Positions 8,187-17,766 are shown, counted from the stretch's first letter. The stretch is DNA of 44,442 nucleotides from an uncultured Verrucomicrobia subdivision 3 bacterium (GCA_903944085.1 CAJAQO010000289.1:1-44442), one strand, 5' to 3'. The notes: a model not told the origin generated them from the letters alone. Numbers and translations: made by a program.

Positions 8187-11100
8187 ATGATGAATCATTT
8201 TTTCCCCGCCGGCCTGATTAAAAAATTAAACCGCGCTTCCGTGGCCTTATCGCTGCTGCTTCTGGCCTCACCGGCGTTAGCCCAAGGCGGCCGGATCATC
8301 CCCGGCCACTTCGTTCCCGAGACGAGCCATTTGCAAGCGTTGGAGCGGCTGCCGGGAACCAATCATTTGAATCTGGTTCTGGGCTTGCCGTTGCGGAACG
8401 AGGCGGCGCTGGATCAGTTGCTGCAAGATTTGCATGATCCGGCCAGCACGAATTATCACCGGTGGCTGACGCCGGAACAATTCTCGGAGCGCTTCGGCCC
8501 CACCGTGGAGGATTATCAAAAAGTGGTCGGCTTTGCCCAAGTCAGTGGCCTGAAAGTGACCAGCCTGACGGCCAACCGGATGCTCCTGGACGTGGAGGCG
8601 CCGGTGTCAAATATTGAAAAAGCTTTCAGCGTGGTCCTGCGCCGATATCCGCATCCGCGGGAAGCCCGGAATTTTTATGCGCCGGACACCGACCCGACCG
8701 TGGCGGCGGATGTGCCGCTGCTGCACATCAGCGGCCTGGATAATTTTATTTTGCCACACCGGTTGGGCGGTGCGGTCAAGCCGGCTCCGCTCGCGACCAA
8801 TTCGATCACGGCATTTTACAGCGGCTCCGCACCGGGCGGCTATTTCATGGGCAAGGATTTTCGCAACGCCTACGTGCCCGGCGTCACCAATACGGGCGCA
8901 GGTCAATATATTGCCATTATTGACGTCGGCGGGCCGTATTACATGCAAGATGTTTACCTGTATGAGACCAATGCGAATCTTTCGACAAACACGGTCGTCA
9001 CGAACATTTTGCTGTCCGGTGCGACGGGGATTCCCAACGGCACCAATGCCGACGACGGCGAGGAAGCTTTGGACATTTGTATGGCCATGTCCATGGCGCC
9101 GAGCGCGACAATTTTGAATTACGAAGGCGGTGCAGACGATGTGTTCAATCAAATCGCAGCGGACAACAAAGCCAAGCAGATGACTTTGTCCTACGGTTTC
9201 GGCCTGGATGCGAACAATTACCAGTCCTTCAAACAATTTCTCGCGCAGGGGCAGGCGATGAGCCAGGCGTCCGGCGACGGCGACGCAGATCTGGACGGCG
9301 GCACCGGCCTGACCGGCAATCCCTACGCGACGATTGTTGGCGGCACGACTTTGACGACCAGCGGCGCGAGCGGGCCGTGGAGTTCTGAGACCGCTTGGAA
9401 CTGGAATAATAACGGCGGCAGCGGCGGCGGCATCAGCGGTTACGGCATTCCCAACTGGCAGCAAGGCATTAGCATGACCAGTAATCTGGGTTCCACCGGC
9501 TACCGAAATTATCCGGACGTGGCGATGCCCGCGGACGGCGTGTTTTTAATTTCACGCAATGGCAACTCCATCGGCTCGGTGGGCGGCACGAGTTGCGCCT
9601 CGCCGTTGTGGGCCGGCTTCATGGCGCTCGTCAACCAGCAGGCGGCCACGCTCGGCAAACCGGCGGTGGGTTTTGCCAATCCGCCGATCTATTCGATTGG
9701 CAAAGGCGTTTATGCGACTTACACCAAATGCTTCCACGACATCACCACCGGTAATAATTACAACAGCCAGAATCCAACACGGTTTCCGGCGGTCACCGGC
9801 TACGACCTTTGCACCGGCTGGGGAACACCAACCGGCAGCAATACGATCAATGCGCTGGCAGGCGATGGCACGAATGATTTTGATTTCTATCCGTCCCAAG
9901 GAAAATTCAATCTCGTCGCCGGCGCTTCGGCCAATGCCACGATCACCATGACGCGCATGAACGGTTTGACCGGCAGCGCCACATTTTCCATCACCGGCCT
10001 GCCCACCGGCATCACCGCAACCATCAGCCCGGTGAGCACGACTAACACGACCACGATGACCGTCGTGACGCGCACCAATACGCTGCCGGGCAGCTACACC
10101 GCGACGCTCACCGGCACGCTGGGCAGCCTGACGCATACTGTCACGTTGACGTTTGTTGTCATCGCGCCGATTCCCGGAGCCACGCAGGTCAGTCTGGCGT
10201 CGTATTACAATCGCACGGGAATTTATTCGGATGGCCGCAGTTTCAGCGTCGGCGTGGATGGCAGTTACTCCGCATATTCGGCAAATTTGCTCGGCTCGAC
10301 GCTTTCTTGGAATGGTTTGGTTTTCAATTTGGGTCCGTCGAATGCGGCGGACGTGGTTTATTGCGCGAGCCAGACCATCACGCTGCCGGCCGGCCGCTTC
10401 AACACGCTGCAAATTCTCGCCACGGGCGTGCAAGGCAGCCAGACGGCGGAGACATTCACCGTGACTTACACGGATAATTCCACGGCCACATTCACGCAAA
10501 GTTTTAGCGACTGGGCAAACCAGCAGGGTTACTCCGGCGAAAGCACGGCGATCACGATGCCTTACCGGAATTTGAACGGCGGCAATTCGCAGACGCTGAA
10601 TGTGAGCGTGGACGGCTACGTTTTCACGCTGGACCAAACCAAGACCGTCAAAAGCATCACGCTGCCGAGCGATTCAAATCTGGTTTTGCTTTCGATGATG
10701 CTCGCCAACGATCCGGTCAGCGCGCCGCTGGCCACTTTTTACAATCGCGCCGGCATTTACACGGACGGCACCACGTTCACCAATCCCGCGACCGGCGGCT
10801 TGGACGGCGGCGGCTATGCGTATTCCGGCACGCTGCTCGGCGGCTCGCAGATTTGGAGCAACACCGTGTTCAACTTCGGTCCGGCCAACGCCACCAATGT
10901 GATCAGCGCCGCCAGCCAAACCATTCCGCTGCCGAGCGGAAATTATTTTAATCTGCGAATGCTCGCGACGGGCGAGAATGGCGGCCAGGTGTCGCAATCC
11001 TTTGTCGTCACTTACACGGACGCCACGACCTCGACGTTTGTGCAAAGCTTGAGCGACTGGTATTCTCCGTCCAGCTATGCCGGTGAAGCCAAAGCCATCA

Positions 11101-12014
11101 TCATGGGCCACCGGAATTCCAGCGCCGGCACCGCCGACAACCGGACCTTTTATCTCTACGGTTACTCGTTTGCGCTCAATTCTGCCAAGACCGTTCAAAG
11201 CATCCGCCTGCCCGGCAATGGAAACGTGATCGTCGCCGCGATCAGCCTCGTGCCGAACTGGCCGCCCACGTTTGGTGCCAATCCGTTCACGCTGGCGAGC
11301 GTCAATGCCGGCCAAGCTTATTCCGCCACCATCGCGACAAATGCCAGCGATCTGAACGGCGGCACGCTGACGTATGGCAAAGTCAGCGGCCCGGCGTGGC
11401 TGAATGTTGGCACCGCCGGCAGCCTCTCCGGTGTGCCCGCGAATTCGGATGCGAACACCAATACATTCGTGGTCAGCGTGAAAGATACCGGCGGATTATC
11501 CAACACCGCGACGCTTTACATTTACGTCAACGGCGCACCGGCGTTCACGCTGAATCCGTTTTCAACGCCGGACATGGTCGCCGGTCAAAATTATTCCGGC
11601 ACGATTGCCACCAATGCTGCCGACCCGAATCCCGGCGACGTGCTCACGTTCGCAAAAATCAGCGGGCCAGCGTGGCTGACGGTCGGCGCGGACGGCACGC
11701 TTTCGGGCGAGCCGTTCTCGGCAGATGTTGGCACCAACAGCTTTGTCGTCAGCGTGACGGACCCGCAAAATCTTTCCGGCACCGCCACGCTGAACATCAA
11801 CGTAGTGGCACCACCGTCCATTCTTTCAACTATTTTGGCGAACGGAACGAATTTGCTGCTGAGTTGGAGCGGCGGCATTGCGCCGTATCAGGTGCAGGTT
11901 TCGACCGATCTGACCGCTTCTGTCTGGATCAACCTCGGCGGCGTGGGCAGCACCAACAGCGTGAGCATCACGCCCAGCAACGCGGCGGCGTTTTACCGCA
12001 TTCTTGGCCAATAG
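8187..12014 (+). CDS. Secreted S53 (sedolisin/kumamolisin) serine-carboxyl peptidase with duplicated C-terminal modules
   Basis: The 1275-residue product is an endopeptidase of the S53 family, whose members usually work at acidic pH and self-activate by removing a prodomain. A signal peptide ends at about residue 32 (LLLLASPALA). The Pro-kumamolisin prodomain spans about 40-195 (NYHRWLTPEQFSERFGPT). In the catalytic domain, E292 and D296 form the ExxxD pair, D364 sits in SGD (oxyanion), and S469 is the nucleophile in GGTSCASPLWAG. FHDITTGNN and GYDLCTGWG form the expected calcium site near 515-550. An Ig-like domain follows (about 570-665). Next come two copies of an unnamed beta domain (667-843 and 845-1023; NR.GIY.DG, VTYTD, QS.SDW). 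Two dystroglycan/cadherin-like repeats (about 1025-1208; GPAWL...G.LSG.P) and a tail ending FYRILGQ complete it. The regulator gene follows directly. Confidence 0.93.
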   Translation: MMNHFFPAGLIKKLNRASVALSLLLLASPALAQGGRIIPGHFVPETSHLQALERLPGTNHLNLVLGLPLRNEAALDQLLQDLHDPASTNYHRWLTPEQFSERFGPTVEDYQKVVGFAQVSGLKVTSLTANRMLLDVEAPVSNIEKAFSVVLRRYPHPREARNFYAPDTDPTVAADVPLLHISGLDNFILPHRLGGAVKPAPLATNSITAFYSGSAPGGYFMGKDFRNAYVPGVTNTGAGQYIAIIDVGGPYYMQDVYLYETNANLSTNTVVTNILLSGATGIPNGTNADDGEEALDICMAMSMAPSATILNYEGGADDVFNQIAADNKAKQMTLSYGFGLDANNYQSFKQFLAQGQAMSQASGDGDADLDGGTGLTGNPYATIVGGTTLTTSGASGPWSSETAWNWNNNGGSGGGISGYGIPNWQQGISMTSNLGSTGYRNYPDVAMPADGVFLISRNGNSIGSVGGTSCASPLWAGFMALVNQQAATLGKPAVGFANPPIYSIGKGVYATYTKCFHDITTGNNYNSQNPTRFPAVTGYDLCTGWGTPTGSNTINALAGDGTNDFDFYPSQGKFNLVAGASANATITMTRMNGLTGSATFSITGLPTGITATISPVSTTNTTTMTVVTRTNTLPGSYTATLTGTLGSLTHTVTLTFVVIAPIPGATQVSLASYYNRTGIYSDGRSFSVGVDGSYSAYSANLLGSTLSWNGLVFNLGPSNAADVVYCASQTITLPAGRFNTLQILATGVQGSQTAETFTVTYTDNSTATFTQSFSDWANQQGYSGESTAITMPYRNLNGGNSQTLNVSVDGYVFTLDQTKTVKSITLPSDSNLVLLSMMLANDPVSAPLATFYNRAGIYTDGTTFTNPATGGLDGGGYAYSGTLLGGSQIWSNTVFNFGPANATNVISAASQTIPLPSGNYFNLRMLATGENGGQVSQSFVVTYTDATTSTFVQSLSDWYSPSSYAGEAKAIIMGHRNSSAGTADNRTFYLYGYSFALNSAKTVQSIRLPGNGNVIVAAISLVPNWPPTFGANPFTLASVNAGQAYSATIATNASDLNGGTLTYGKVSGPAWLNVGTAGSLSGVPANSDANTNTFVVSVKDTGGLSNTATLYIYVNGAPAFTLNPFSTPDMVAGQNYSGTIATNAADPNPGDVLTFAKISGPAWLTVGADGTLSGEPFSADVGTNSFVVSVTDPQNLSGTATLNINVVAPPSILSTILANGTNLLLSWSGGIAPYQVQVSTDLTASVWINLGGVGSTNSVSITPSNAAAFYRILGQ

Positions 12015-12072
12015 CTCATTGCGTTTGCGCTGCGGGCGGGGCAGCCAGCGGGATTGGCAATGCATTGGACGG

Positions 12073-12099
12073 AACACATTTAATTCGTTAACATGTGTT
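12073..12099. promoter_or_regulatory. Inverted repeat just upstream of the GntR/LacI-type regulator
   Basis: AACACAT at 12073-12079 pairs perfectly with ATGTGTT at 12093-12099. Inside, TTAA and TTAA flank a TTCG centre, with one unpaired base. The right arm ends three bases before the regulator's ATG at 12103. This is a natural place for an autoregulatory operator or an RNA hairpin that hides the start. It could also act as a weak terminator for the peptidase gene, since four T residues follow, but the stem is AT-rich. The sequence does not resemble the 21-bp elements at 8008 and 13210. Confidence 0.4.
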
Positions 12100-12102
12100 T
12101 TG

Positions 12103-13194
12103 ATGGAACATCTGCCCAAAAGGTCAAACCTGCCGCAGGCCACGGTGGCCACCTTGAAAGAGTGGATCAGCACCGGCATGTTGAGCGAGGTGCTGCCGGG
12201 CGAGCTGCAATTAAAAAACCGCCTGGGGGTGGGGCGGGATACGCTGCGACAGGCGCTGAAATTGCTTGAGCAGGAAGGCTGGCTGGAACCGGCACTGCAA
12301 GGGCAGCAGCGTCGCGTCCGGATCAGGCATTCGAGTCCGCCGAAACAGACGGACCGGGGCCAATTGCCGGTGACGTTCCTGTCGCCGCACCGGATTGAAC
12401 ATCGGATTACCTTATTGGAAATGGAGGACACACAAATCCGGCTGGCCGAGCTGGGGCGGAGTCTGCGATTTCTTGCGCCAGATTTATTTCATCTCAAGCA
12501 TCCCGAACGCCAGTTGGAGCGGCTGGTGCAGGCTCATCCATCAGCGGCATGGATTTTGTATATCACCAGCGAGCCGATCCAGCGCTGGTTTGCGCAGCAG
12601 GGCCTGCCAACATTTCTCTACGAATGGCCGTTTCCGAATGTGAATCTTCCTTACGTCGTGGCGGACTGGGAAAGCGCCGCGTTTCATGCGGGCCTGCAAT
12701 TCATCCGCCACGGCCACCGGGTCATTGGCGTGTTTGAATACGCGGAACGCCGGCCCGGCCTGATGGCGATTGAGCAAGGTTTGCAACGGGCCTTGGCCAC
12801 GGCGGGCTACAACGCCCGGCTGGCGGTGTTCCACGACGACCGCTCGCTGTCCGCCATGGCCCGCTCGCTGGAACTCGCCTTCAGCGCCAAAGAACGGCCG
12901 ACGGCACTGGTATTCACGCGGGCCACGCAAGTGCTGACCTGTTTTTCGTGGGTGGCGGCCCGGGGCATTCGCATTCCGAAAGATGTTTCGATTGTTTCCC
13001 TGGCCAACGACAGTTGGTTTGCAGACCTTTATCCCCCGCTCGCCTATTACGCCCCCAATACGAGAACCTTTTCCCGCCACGTCGCGCAGCAGGTGCTGGA
13101 ACTGGTGAACACGGGGCGGGTGACGCGCAAATCCATCAAAATCCCGCTGGAGTATGTTGCCGGCGCGACCATCGGCCCGGTGGCGTGCCCTTGA
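12103..13194 (+). CDS. Transcriptional regulator, GntR-type HTH with LacI-type sensor domain
   Basis: The product has 363 residues from the ATG at 12103. An earlier in-frame start at 12004 would overlap the peptidase gene and add 33 residues without family character, so it was not used. Residues 5-75 form a winged helix of GntR type, with the recognition block NRLGVGRDTLRQALKLLEQE. Residues 110-360 look like a periplasmic-binding-protein-type sugar sensor as in LacI-family regulators: FIRHGHRVIGVFEY, AMARSLELAFSAKERPTAL, IRIPKDVSIVSLANDSWF. This architecture is common in Verrucomicrobia near polysaccharide-use genes. It probably controls the neighbouring secreted peptidase and modular protein genes in response to a sugar; the ligand is unknown. 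Two near-identical 21-bp palindromes flank the peptidase-regulator pair, and an inverted repeat lies at its own start. Confidence 0.88.
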   Translation: MEHLPKRSNLPQATVATLKEWISTGMLSEVLPGELQLKNRLGVGRDTLRQALKLLEQEGWLEPALQGQQRRVRIRHSSPPKQTDRGQLPVTFLSPHRIEHRITLLEMEDTQIRLAELGRSLRFLAPDLFHLKHPERQLERLVQAHPSAAWILYITSEPIQRWFAQQGLPTFLYEWPFPNVNLPYVVADWESAAFHAGLQFIRHGHRVIGVFEYAERRPGLMAIEQGLQRALATAGYNARLAVFHDDRSLSAMARSLELAFSAKERPTALVFTRATQVLTCFSWVAARGIRIPKDVSIVSLANDSWFADLYPPLAYYAPNTRTFSRHVAQQVLELVNTGRVTRKSIKIPLEYVAGATIGPVACP

Positions 13195-13209
13195 ACTGGC
13201 CGAGCCAAT

Positions 13210-13230
13210 CTTGTTTTGTTTTCAGACAAG
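13210..13230. promoter_or_regulatory. 21-bp imperfect palindrome, candidate operator, copy 2
   Basis: This copy has the same CTTGT and ACAAG arms and the same 11-base spacing as the element at 8008-8028, differing at two internal positions. It lies 15 bp after the regulator stop codon and about 400 bp upstream of the LamG/lectin gene at 13631. The shared sequence argues for a protein-binding site serving the genes on each side of the regulator. A role as a terminator for the regulator is possible, but the stem would be only five base pairs. Confidence 0.4.
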
Positions 13231-13630
13231 CAGATTTCACTTTGGAACCACTGGCGCTGGCATGAGTATGGTTTAGATTCATTACCAGCAACCATAACAG
13301 CCAGACCAAATAATTTGAGAAACCACTCTCTTCCAAAAAAGATGGCCACAGCCTTCGGCCTGAAGGCTCGGCCCGGATGGCACACCCTCGGCTGGTCACC
13401 GCCCGGTGGGCGTGAATTAAATTAATTTGCATGGTCATGGCCACCGTCATCCATTTTGTCACCTGGCAGTCGTCAACCAGCCAAGTGGCCGCCTTCGTTT
13501 TACGAACCGCCAGCGAAGATTCCGTCGCCTCAACAATTTCTTTGCCAGAGCCGGCCTGATTCCGGTTACCGCAAAGAGCAGCAAGCCCGACACCCAAAAA
13601 TCAAACCATCCCAAGCAACAGAACAAACAT
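13231..13630 (+). other. 400-bp non-coding stretch upstream of the LamG/lectin gene
   Basis: No convincing gene is seen on either strand. The reading frame of the downstream gene stays open from 13427 but encodes a His/Arg/Lys-rich, low-complexity stretch before the signal peptide, so it is treated as leader. A reverse-strand frame (13136-13597) shows no family. Visible items are an AT-rich patch (GAATTAAATTAATTTGC, about 13412-13428) that could be part of a promoter, and a short GC-rich inverted repeat around 13360-13410. This is the longest gap between genes in the window and probably holds the promoter and a long 5' leader. Confidence 0.4.
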
Positions 13631-16600
13631 ATGAAATCAAGACTCCTGCCCATTTTGTTGACCTGCGCGTGCGCCAGCTTGGCCCGCGCGGACTTCAACC
13701 CTGTCACCCTGACGGCCAACAGCTACACCTACGACATCGTGGTGGAATCCAACACGGTGGCAGCGCTGCCCTACTGCATTGATGCGACCTCGGGGTCCGG
13801 CACCAGCAAGGGTGATAACACTTATTACGAGCAGGGCCTTCACTCCCGTCCCGGAGTAGCGGGATGGAACTCTGGTATTCCCGTCCACAATACGGTCTTC
13901 ACCAACATCAATAACGCAAACATGATGTTCTTGATGCCGCCGGATTATACCACCAACAACACCCTGCAACTCGATTCCGGGCTGACCACCGGCACTTTTA
14001 CATTCAATACGCCAACCTACGCCACAAATCTGGCCATCCTCTCGGGCGGTGCCGGGGCCGGCACCGTAAATTACACCGTGACCCACAGCGACGGCTCCAC
14101 GGAAACCGGAAGCATCAGTTTGCTGGACTGGTTCTCCGGTGGTTCCAGTGTCGCTTGGGGATGCAATGGCCGCATCACTTCCGGCGGTGGCTACAACAAT
14201 TACAACAGCAGCAGCGTGAATAACAATAATCCGTATCTTTATGGCTACCAAATAAAGGTCTCCGGCACCTTGGCCGTCAGCAACATCGTGTTCACTTTCA
14301 GTTCCGGCAATGAGCAGAACTTTTATGCCGTCAGCGGCAAGAACGTGGGGTCATCAACTTGGAATCCCATCCCGCTTGGCGGATTCAACCGCCGGACCAC
14401 CGTTCCCGCCACCGTTCCGTTCCCGGTCAACGCCACCATGGATCAGGGCACCAATATAGCTCAAGCCGGCAATGGCATGAACACTTGGTTTGAGCAGGGA
14501 TATGTTAACGACACCCCGACGGATGCGGCTTATGGACTGCCGCCTTCCGGCTCCATCTTTAACAGCCAAAGCCAGCCCACGCACCACTATCAGATGGGTA
14601 ATTACTCCGCAAACAATGCGATCCTGATTGACGTAAACCACCTTGTGGCAAACATTACGCCGGCAGTTAAGACCAATCTTTTTTCGTCCTTTGCGCTCCT
14701 GACCGCCGGCGGCAACATTGGCGGCAACAACGTCATGACCAACATCTGCATTCTGCAACATCAGGACGGGATAAATGAAACCAACCTCTTCTACGGTTAC
14801 GATTGGTATAACAGCGTTATTGCACCGGCCTTCATTGCCAATGGGCGGGTTGACATGCAAGGCCGCTCAGCCAACACCGTCGGCGGTGGCAACCCTAAAT
14901 TCTTTGAATCTTTCTTCGTGCTTTCGGATGTCGGCAGCCCCGTCACCAACATTGTGGTGATGTTTAAAGCCGCCCCGGCCACCAGTTCCACCACCTTTAT
15001 CATGGCTGTCAGCGCCTCGGCTGGCGGCGTGCCGCCATTGGTCACGGCGGGAGCCCTGCCGGCCACCCAGACTTGGTTCCCAACCCAATCGGCAAATTTC
15101 TCCGTTCAAGTCAGCGGAACGGCACCACTTACGAATACCTGGTTGGTGCAACAGGGAGTTGATATTAATAGCAATCCGTTGTATGTCCCGCTCACTAATG
15201 GAATTGACGCCAATGGAGCAACCGTCTCCGGGGCTGGCACGACCACGCTCACAATTAATAATCTGACTTTGGCCGACGGCACCAATTACGAATACATTGC
15301 CGCCAACGCCTTCGGCACCGCGACCAGTTCGCCGGCGATTCTCGTCATGAACGCTGGCACGCCGGTTGCGCCCATCATTGATGCCCAAGCTCCCACCGCG
15401 TCGTTCAGCGCGCTGACCAATCACACCTCGACATTCTCAGTCACCATTGATACTTCCAGTGCGCCTCCGCTCTTCTACCAATGGTATAGCGGTGCGGCCG
15501 CGATTTCTGGCGCGACCAACGCCACATATGTGAACGTGAACATCAATTCAACCACCTTCACCTGCATCATCACCAATTTCGTGGGCGCGGCAACGAGCAG
15601 TCCGGTATCAGTCACCATCTACTCGAAGCCTGCACTATCAACCTATCAGTCGGCGATTTTTGCTCTTAACCCGGTGTCCTATTGGCCGCTAAATGAAGCT
15701 GACGGCAATACTGCATATGATTATGCCAGCACCAATGACGGCACTTATACCGGCAATTTCACCCTGGGCAATACGGGTCTGCCGGCCACGGCGGGCCTCG
15801 GCACCAACACCTCCGCCGGCTTTGATGGCTCTACTGCCTATGTAAACATTCCCGTGCATAATCTTAATATCACCGGCCCGATGACGGTGATCGAATGGGT
15901 TCAGCCACCGGTCGGTGCCGACACCGGTTTCACCACCCCGTTGGGCCACTCGGATTCAAGCTACCGTTTTGACGTGGCCGGCGGCCAGCCGCACTGGGCC
16001 GACGCCGGGCCAGACGTCGTCAGTGCCACCACGATTAACGACGGCAATTGGCATCAGTTGGTTGGTGTTTATGACGGCACCACCCAACGGCTGTATGTGG
16101 ATGGCCAGCCAGCGGGCACTCCGCAAACCGGCGCCCCGGCCGGTAACACCGGCAATGTTTGGATCGGCGGCGCGCCTGATTATGCGGGCGCACGCAATTT
16201 CAACGGCAACATCGCGCAGGTTGCGATTATCTCCAGCGCCCTTTCTGCGGCCCAAGTGCTGGCGATTTATCAAAGCCTCGACACGCCGCCAACGGTTTCG
16301 ATCACACCTGCCAGTCCTTCGATTTATGCCGGCTCCAGCATCACCCTGACCGCGCATACCAATACGAGCGTGACTCCGGCCACGAGCCTGCAATGGTATT
16401 ATATTGATCCATTGAACAACTCGAACAATATCGCCGGGGCGACCGGTTCCACTTACACCATTGCCAACGCGCCGCTTTCGTTGAACGGCTACACTTATGG
16501 CGTGAACGCCGGCAATGCTTACGGCAGCACCACCGCAAGTGTCGTCTTGACGGTTCAAAATGGCCCAGCCTATCTGGGTGGTGATATTTCGCCGCTGACC

Positions 16601-17698
16601 GGTGAGGCTTACGTCGGAGCGCCGGTGACTTATACCGTAAATGCTCAAGGCAGCTTGCCCATCTACTATCAATGGAGCGTGGATGGTATCGGCGTGAGCG
16701 GCGCAACCAACGCCAGCTTTACGTTGCCGGCTCCGTGCGGCACGCATCTGATTCAAGCCTCCTTCACCAATGCCCAGAACGGCGGCATCCCCGTGCTCAG
16801 TTCGGCGGCATCGTTGCAAGGTGACACGTATCCCACCAACATCACGTTCAACACCGACGGCACCGGCTGGCAGTTGAACGGTGGTGTGCCCACCATCGCT
16901 GCCAACATTCTGCAATTGACCGACGGCAACAGCGACGAGGCCGTCAGCGCGTTTTACACGGTTCCGCAATATGTCGGCAGTTTCACCGCCTCATTCACTT
17001 ACACTGCGTCGGGAAATCGTGCGGCTGATGGCGCTACGTTTGCCATTCAAAATTACTCTGCCGGCGCGACTTCCCTGGGCGGCGGCGGTGGCCAACTGGG
17101 CTATGCTGGCATCGGCAACAGCCTGGCCTTGGAGATTAATCTCTATACCGGCAACGGTGAGAACTCCGGCATTGCTGCCGGAACCAATGGCAATACCTTC
17201 GCAACCGGTGGTGCGCAATATCAGGCACCCGGATTGGTTGATGTCACCAGCGGCGACCCCATCAACTTCACGGTGAACTGGGCGAACGGCATCATGGCCG
17301 TGACGGCGACGGATGCCACAACCATGGCTACTTATTCCACCAACTATGTCTATGGTTCGCTGACTCCCATCCTAGGCGGCACGGATCTTGGCTTTGTTGG
17401 ATTTACTGGAGCCGATGGTGGCGCTACCTCGATCCAGACCATCAGCAACTTCCAGTTTAACTCAGTCATCCCGCCGGTGACGCTGTCGGTGTCGCCAGTG
17501 ACCGGCAGTTCGTTTGTCATCTCATGGCCGGCGGCCGATCCAAGCTACGTGCTGCAAAAAACCTCGTCCTTGAAATCGCCATCGTGGGCAGCCGGCCCCA
17601 CGCCGGTGGTGGTCGGTGGAGTCAATCAAGCCACCGTGAATGTGAATGGTGGCAGCGGCCAGCAGTTCTATCGGCTCGTGCGCGTCGTGTGCCAATAG
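13631..17698 (+). CDS. Secreted modular protein: two tandem unnamed domains, Ig-like, LamG and L-type lectin domains
   Basis: The product has 1355 residues from the ATG that opens a signal peptide (MKSRLLPILLTCACASLARA). Residues 21-237 and 244-462 are two diverged copies of an unnamed beta-rich domain: a YDIVVES-type start, a YEQGL/FEQGY block, a hydrophobic strand series and an ending like FYAVSG. Related copies occur in the next gene. Ig-like domains lie at about 470-665. A LamG domain follows at 670-887 (SYWPLNEADG, DGNWHQLVGVYDG, VDGQPAGTPQ, GNIAQVAI). Two more Ig-like domains lie at about 888-1062. A bacterial L-type lectin-like domain at about 1065-1277 (GDGTTFAIQN-like ADGATFAIQN, LALEINLYTG, FVGFTGADGG) comes before a tail that ends QQFYRLVRVVCQ. 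No catalytic site is seen. It is likely a surface or secreted glycan-binding protein; function is unknown. Confidence 0.85.
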   Translation: MKSRLLPILLTCACASLARADFNPVTLTANSYTYDIVVESNTVAALPYCIDATSGSGTSKGDNTYYEQGLHSRPGVAGWNSGIPVHNTVFTNINNANMMFLMPPDYTTNNTLQLDSGLTTGTFTFNTPTYATNLAILSGGAGAGTVNYTVTHSDGSTETGSISLLDWFSGGSSVAWGCNGRITSGGGYNNYNSSSVNNNNPYLYGYQIKVSGTLAVSNIVFTFSSGNEQNFYAVSGKNVGSSTWNPIPLGGFNRRTTVPATVPFPVNATMDQGTNIAQAGNGMNTWFEQGYVNDTPTDAAYGLPPSGSIFNSQSQPTHHYQMGNYSANNAILIDVNHLVANITPAVKTNLFSSFALLTAGGNIGGNNVMTNICILQHQDGINETNLFYGYDWYNSVIAPAFIANGRVDMQGRSANTVGGGNPKFFESFFVLSDVGSPVTNIVVMFKAAPATSSTTFIMAVSASAGGVPPLVTAGALPATQTWFPTQSANFSVQVSGTAPLTNTWLVQQGVDINSNPLYVPLTNGIDANGATVSGAGTTTLTINNLTLADGTNYEYIAANAFGTATSSPAILVMNAGTPVAPIIDAQAPTASFSALTNHTSTFSVTIDTSSAPPLFYQWYSGAAAISGATNATYVNVNINSTTFTCIITNFVGAATSSPVSVTIYSKPALSTYQSAIFALNPVSYWPLNEADGNTAYDYASTNDGTYTGNFTLGNTGLPATAGLGTNTSAGFDGSTAYVNIPVHNLNITGPMTVIEWVQPPVGADTGFTTPLGHSDSSYRFDVAGGQPHWADAGPDVVSATTINDGNWHQLVGVYDGTTQRLYVDGQPAGTPQTGAPAGNTGNVWIGGAPDYAGARNFNGNIAQVAIISSALSAAQVLAIYQSLDTPPTVSITPASPSIYAGSSITLTAHTNTSVTPATSLQWYYIDPLNNSNNIAGATGSTYTIANAPLSLNGYTYGVNAGNAYGSTTASVVLTVQNGPAYLGGDISPLTGEAYVGAPVTYTVNAQGSLPIYYQWSVDGIGVSGATNASFTLPAPCGTHLIQASFTNAQNGGIPVLSSAASLQGDTYPTNITFNTDGTGWQLNGGVPTIAANILQLTDGNSDEAVSAFYTVPQYVGSFTASFTYTASGNRAADGATFAIQNYSAGATSLGGGGGQLGYAGIGNSLALEINLYTGNGENSGIAAGTNGNTFATGGAQYQAPGLVDVTSGDPINFTVNWANGIMAVTATDATTMATYSTNYVYGSLTPILGGTDLGFVGFTGADGGATSIQTISNFQFNSVIPPVTLSVSPVTGSSFVISWPAADPSYVLQKTSSLKSPSWAAGPTPVVVGGVNQATVNVNGGSGQQFYRLVRVVCQ

Positions 17699-17710
17699 GC
17701 TTGGCGGTCG

Positions 17711-17752
17711 GCCGCTGCCCGTGAGCGAGGAACGCTCGCTCCGGGCAGCGGC
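17711..17752. repeat. Strong inverted repeat, REP-like hairpin
   Basis: GCCGCTGCCCG at 17711-17721 is matched perfectly by its complement at 17742-17752. Nested inside, GAGCG at 17723-17727 pairs with CGCTC at 17733-17737. The DNA or RNA could fold into a nearly continuous 16-bp stem. It begins 12 bp after the stop codon of the LamG/lectin gene and has no T tract directly after it. It may be a REP-type intergenic palindrome, an mRNA 3'-end stabiliser, or part of a two-hairpin terminator together with the element at 17767-17821. Confidence 0.6.
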
Positions 17753-17766
17753 AACGCAATCAACAC

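Noticed and set aside
12004-12102. Longer N-terminus for the GntR/LacI-type regulator
   Set aside because: The added 33 residues overlap the peptidase gene, cross the inverted repeat at 12073-12099 and show no relation to the helix-turn-helix family.
13136-13597. 153-codon minus-strand frame in the regulator/LamG gap
   Set aside because: It has no recognised domain and no support from neighbouring genes, and it partly overlaps the end of the regulator gene.
13427-13630. Longer N-terminus for the LamG/lectin protein
   Set aside because: It would place 68 basic, low-complexity residues ahead of a normal signal peptide that starts at 13631.
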